Source: Gnetum montanum
Taxonomy: Eukaryota > Streptophyta > Gnetopsida > Gnetales > Gnetaceae
NCBI GenBank assembly: GCA_015680685.1
Contig: MNCI01027100.1
Span: 446,911-510,910 of the forward strand
Direction of reading: 5' to 3'
DNA: 64,000 nucleotides
The notes beneath the pieces are model-generated. The model did not search any database. It saw only the letters and a program-made list of their open reading frames with translations, and was not told the DNA's origin. Below, in pieces: positions 60,301-64,000 of the stretch. The position numbers were made by a program, and so were the translations under genes. Within the stretch, counting starts at the first letter, position 1. Every line of letters starts with the position of its first letter.

Positions 60301-61517
60301 AAAAGTGTTATTTTTGAGCAAGCCATAGGAAATTTAGCAAATCAAGATGTTAATTCAACTTTGTGAATTAAAATTTTGAAAACTATCATGGAGGATTTAG
60401 TTATACCAATGTTACCTATAGACATAGTAGAGTTAACCCTCCAGATTTGAGATAAATAGGAACATTTTGAAATCTGAAGTACATTTACAATTAAAATATT
60501 AATATTTCTGATAAAATGACAGAAACAAGCATGTTTTAAAGGTTTAATCTTTAATATGTAGATATTATTTTAAAATTATATCATATTTCAAATGTAAGTA
60601 ATGAATCTTAAAAATATTTTTTTTTGTATTTCTTATTTATGTTTTAAGTATGTATTAATTTTTACAAATTTTCATTAATTTTTTGAACTTCAACAGCAAT
60701 TATTGAGTCAAAAATCACTTGGATGAATATTGAAATGTGATGTGAAGTATAGGGCATTACATTAGTGTAGGAACAAATTCGAATTGTATTTTGAGTTAAT
60801 GATACACTGATTCTGTAGAAATATCACAATTGCAAAATTTTGTCTGGTATGAATTTAGTGCTTGATTTTTTAAAAAAGAAATGGAAAAAAAAATTGAAAA
60901 TGATTTGAAGATACTGCAAATAAACAAAGATTTAGCTTTTGATAAAGGCAAATGGCAAAAAAAGTACTCATGTAGTCGACCCCATTTTGTTGGGATAAGG
61001 CTAGGATGACCAATTCTCTGAAAATGTTATGGAAACATTTAAGTTTATTGTTCTTGTCAGTAAAGTTATCTATTCTGTGTTGTTGTAAATGCTACATGGT
61101 TTTTGTATTTTTCTTTCTATTAACATGAATATTTGGCTCATAAGTATTTTTAACATCTTTATTCTAATGCATTATTCTTCAATATTGTCAGATCAGCAAG
61201 AAAGTATTTGAAATAGTCAAAGCAAAAGCTCTTGTGGATCTTGAGAGAGAAGTCAATTCTCTAATGGATGCCAATAAACTGCTTTCCAATACTCAAGAAG
61301 ACTGTATACAATGTTTTTGCATTGGAGATGATCAAGCTGGGAAGATGGTAGAGACTGTAAAAGCTAGTGCTGACAAAGATAAGAGCCTTCATTTACACAA
61401 GAAGCGCTTGCTTGCTGTTTTAAGAAGGGAGATTTTTTTGGATATTGTCTGTGATGCTCTTGCTCAGTATCGTTATGTTGGTCCTAATCAAAGAACGGAC
61501 CTTGCAATTGCTTGCAG
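57368..61517 (+). CDS. LPA1: LPA1-like P-loop NTPase, first two coding exons (partial gene)
   Basis: Exon 1 is 57368-57544 (59 codons, MAEAHKLCYIVVVDD to LMGCKPRLAFK) and exon 2 is 61192-61517 (108 codons plus 2 bases, ISKKVFEIVKAKA to DLAIACR). They are joined at phase 0 by a GT-AG intron. Order and motifs (YIVVVD, FRYTYAILQSTLQLMGCK, REIFLDIVCDALAQYRYVG) match the N-terminal part of plant LOW PHYTIC ACID 1 proteins. These carry a P-loop kinase domain related to archaeal 2-phosphoglycerate kinase, and loss of the rice gene lowers seed phytate. The P-loop itself is expected in the next exon, beyond 64000. The start is the first ATG in frame. Both exons are open, in contrast to all frames to the left. 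It is the only likely live host gene here. Confidence 0.87.
58342..58612 (+). mobile_element. tRNA-derived SINE in intron 1
   Basis: The head has an A box TAGCTCAACTGG (58348-58359) and a B-box-like GTTCAACC (58393-58400), spaced as in tRNA-derived SINEs. The tail includes CCTAGCCTTGTCCCAACAAA and GGGGTCAGCTACATG (58531-58567). The last ~95 bp (58518-58612) is bracketed by a 13-bp direct repeat TGGTTAGTAGAGT (58505-58517 and 58613-58625), so the tail may be a separate insertion. The left end is approximate. Confidence 0.7.
59204..59748. repeat. ~540-bp dispersed repeat, copy 1 (intron 1)
   Basis: It is similar over its length to 62979-63513, in the same orientation. Shared blocks include CTGGAGATTTTATTA, GCAACAAAAATAAATCATAC (GCAGC in copy 2) and CATAACCTTGCYAATAC. 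It ends TTGAGCTATTG in both. The identity of the repeat is unknown; there is no coding sequence. Confidence 0.8.
60932..61016 (-). repeat. Inverted copy of the SINE tail (intron 1)
   Basis: The plus strand CATGTAGTCGACCCCATTTT and TTGGGATAAGGCTAGGATGA are the reverse complement of the tail at 58518-58612. Similarity extends through the GCAAATGGCAAAAAAAGTA and AACAAAGAT parts. Only the tail unit is present, without the tRNA-like head. Confidence 0.78.
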
Positions 61518-61769
61518 GTATTTTGCTATTTTCAGTTCTGTTTAGTTTTGCTTTTCATTCACTGTCTTCATGTTGTATATAATAACATTTGTTCATGAAC
61601 TGTATGATTCTCTGCTTCTCTTATTTCAATATTGTTTTAGAAATATTTATTAAGAGCCAGAATTATTTATAAGCTGGAAGAAAGAGCCAATCTTTTTGAT
61701 ATTGTGGTTTATATTTGATTTTAATATTGCTTATTGTTCATGAGATTTATAATATCGTTAGTTTGCACC

Positions 61770-61990
61770 AATATCCAAAACCGGAAGTGGGATTAGATAT
61801 CAGGCTATCAAACCCCAGCCAGGATGTCATGAGGAGTGGGACACAACCCAGCCGGTTTCTGAGTTTTGGCCTTACGGCTCACAACGAGCCCCTAGCTTTG
61901 TTGGATGTTTGTCTTTCCAGTGACCTCTGGACCAGGGCCTGACATTTCATGGCCACTGGAAGTAAACCAGAACTAGTTACTGTGGGAAGT
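61770..61990. repeat. GC-richer island in intron 2, unknown
   Basis: About 220 bp differ in composition from the surrounding AT-rich intron (for example CAACCCAGCCGGTTTCTGAG and GAGCCCCTAGC). It is probably an inserted repeat. No box motifs, terminal repeats or TSD were found. Confidence 0.35.
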
Positions 61991-62978
61991 GAAGGGGTTG
62001 TGATTTGATAGGAAATTTATTTTCATTTTAGGTATTCTATTTGATGTGTGCTCCCACACCCTTCAAAAGTTCTATTACTAGTAGTTACACAATCTATTTC
62101 CTTGTTATACTTGATTTTCAAGGGTGATCCTTGATACTTTTTGCCATGGCCTATTAATAATTCTCTTATAGTAAAAGACCATGTGATGATTTTTCTTGCC
62201 AAACAGAGGTATTATTGCTCCTGCTTTGGTGTCATGAATTTAGTGAGAACCTGACATGCCTTACACCATATGCACAGTTTTCTAACGTGCTTGTCATTTT
62301 GTACTGCCATGTCATTACAAGTTTTTGTCCATACCATCTGGTGTATCATGTAAAATTTATGTTTGTGCTTTTTGAAAGTTTCCAATCCAACATTCTTATT
62401 TGCGCTTCATAACAATACAACAAACACTTTTATTAAGTTTTGTTGTTTGTACACATTCTTGTGAAAGACTATCCAACAAGCATGGTAACATATCAAAAAC
62501 TTGATTAACACAGTTCACCATGGTACATGCAGGCCACTTTGTTCAAAGAACAAAAAAGGAGAATTTAAAAAACAAAAACAAAAAACATGCGAACCAGCCC
62601 TTGGCAGAATCTGGAAGCTTTAATGAAAACAAAACCAACCTCGAGGCTATTGGGTCCTTCCATGAAAAGGTTGAAAGATCATTATTGATTATTTTTGTGT
62701 TTTTATTTTTCATGTGAAACTGAGGGGATTTGGGTTTTAAAATTCATTAAAAATATTTATAAAAACAGCTATACTTCCAACAGAGGAGGCTACAATGCAA
62801 GCAATGAAGGAATCTAGAGCCAGTGTCCAAGGAAAGTAGATAGAAATGTGGTTATCCTTTCCGAAAAGAACTAAGCACTCAAGATTTCTAAATTTGTATT
62901 ACAAGGTCTCTCATGCCATGGAGCCATTGCTTTATTTTATTCAAGTACCAATAATCATGTCCTTATTGTATTTCTAGA

Positions 62979-63513
62979 AACTAGAAACTGGAGATTTTAT
63001 TATGTCCATAGATCCAAAGGATCTATTGGACAGCCAATGCATCCATGTCATAGAAAACAAATATTGACTCAACAAGGTGGCTAACCACCACTAGATGCAG
63101 CAAAAATAAATCATACAAATTTTTGGTCATAATATTGTATTTTTGCCTCAAATGCTGAGTCACATGGCATTTAAGAAAAACAAGTTATTTGTCCTAAAAT
63201 ATGTAGACCCACATAACCTACATGTGTGCTCTTCTTTTAGTAGGTGAATGCATCTTTCACTTTCTATCCTTAGATTATGTGAACTCAAGCAAAGCCTGCT
63301 GATAAAATTATGAGTTCTAATCAAGATAGTAGCTGCAAGATATTTGATTGGTGAATTTAAAGAATTACCTCTAATCTGTACTAAGTAGAATTTTTTCTTT
63401 CATTCTACATTTGACCATAACCTTGCTAATACCTACTGTTTAACCAACTTTCAAATGTGCTTAGGATGACATTGCATCACCTCTTCCAAGATGTTCCAAG
63501 TCTTGAGCTATTG
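62979..63513. repeat. ~540-bp dispersed repeat, copy 2 (intron 2)
   Basis: It is the partner of 59204-59748, in the same orientation, with roughly 75-80% identity by eye and scattered small indels. No terminal inverted repeats or TSD could be set with confidence. Confidence 0.8.
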
Positions 63514-64000
63514 TCAGGTGTATTTTTGTAACCTACTTACATCACCTTGCTAAATATTTTTTTATTCTTTATTTAATGTCTTATTGGATCTTGGGCTTGA
63601 TTTGATTTTTGGAGATAAAAATTAAAATTTCTACAATAACATTATTTTAAAGAAAAAATTTCTATTAAGTTTTTACTGTAAACATATTTGAATTTGTTTT
63701 CTTTGTCTTGGACAAGGCCATCTCTTCTTTTAACAGTGTTTTCAAACCGGAGGTTGTTGCTTGCTGATTTACTGATTAGTCACTGCATTCGAATTTGAGC
63801 CCACCTAAGTTGAATTGGTCTGACTTTTATTAAAACCCTTAGTCTTAATGAAAATTAATGGTTTCTAAAGTGATTTTTCCAACTTTTAGTTGCAGCCTGG
63901 CCTGACTTGCCTATGTTCTTTGGATTTTTAAAACCTCCCAACATGATATATTTCCCAGATGTTCAAATATTGTTTTACATAATATATGCATGTCAGAATG

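Larger units (their letters stand above)
57545..61191 (+). other. Intron 1 of the LPA1-like gene
   Basis: The 3647-bp phase-0 intron has donor AAG|GTAATC and acceptor TTGTCAG|ATC. It contains a SINE with an A/B-box head, an inverted copy of the SINE tail and one copy of the ~540-bp repeat. It also has a T run (59162-59175) and AT-rich unique sequence. No exon was seen inside. Confidence 0.85.
61518..64000 (+). other. Intron 2 of the LPA1-like gene, open at window end
   Basis: The donor TGCAG|GTATTT follows exon 2 at phase 2. No further exon with the expected RERKES or P-loop coding sequence was seen, so the intron exceeds 2.4 kb. It contains a GC-richer island of unknown origin (about 61770-61990) and the second copy of the ~540-bp repeat. 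Confidence 0.75.

Overview
This is plant nuclear DNA, most likely from a gymnosperm (conifer-like). The reasons are the dense layers of old, decayed Ty3/gypsy elements of the Athila/Tat type, a plant L1-type LINE, tRNA-derived SINEs, and the first exons of a plant-specific gene (LPA1-like P-loop NTPase) split by multi-kilobase introns. The species cannot be fixed from the sequence alone. No bacterial gene, CRISPR array or RNA gene was seen.

Positions 1-53,882 are a nest of transposable elements, labelled A to H here. A (minus, 1-2991, cut by the window start) lies in G (plus, 2992-5381), which lies in H (minus, 5382-15220). H is also split by B (minus, 7378-14208). Next is a decayed LINE (15221-20744). 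It is split by F, a lone LTR (20745-21224 plus 53489-53882). F is split by D (plus, 21225-53488). D is split by C (minus, 21590-27880, in D's 5' LTR) and by E (plus, 37592-50789, in D's third reading frame). Target-site duplications (TSDs) support this for B (CTAGT/CTAAT), C (CTTTA), D (CAGGG/CAAGG), E (CCTTT) and F (ATCTT/ATCTC).

All eight LTR elements are one related group. LTRs begin TGATGAG and end CTCATCA or near variants, and the readable primer-binding sites match the 3' end of tRNA-Asp. Two subfamilies are visible. One (A, B, C, G, H) has palindromic GATATC-type motifs upstream of the TATA box. The other (D, E, F) has reiterated TTGATG-type motifs. D and E carry gag, protease, reverse transcriptase, RNase H, integrase and then an extra coiled-coil-rich frame. 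B and C have lost everything from reverse transcriptase through integrase and also lack the extra frame, so they look like non-autonomous gag-protease elements. Every long frame is broken by stops or frameshifts, apart from fragments such as a 359-codon gag-tail/protease frame in C.

Positions 53,883-55,542 hold probable LINE remains, an LTR-like stretch and a 143-bp SINE with a 13-bp TSD. From about 55,543 the base composition becomes GC- and CpG-richer: this is the promoter and 5' leader of an LPA1-like gene on the plus strand. Its first two coding exons are 57368-57544 and 61192-61517, and the gene runs off the right edge. Its introns hold a SINE, an inverted copy of the SINE tail and two copies of a ~540-bp unknown repeat.
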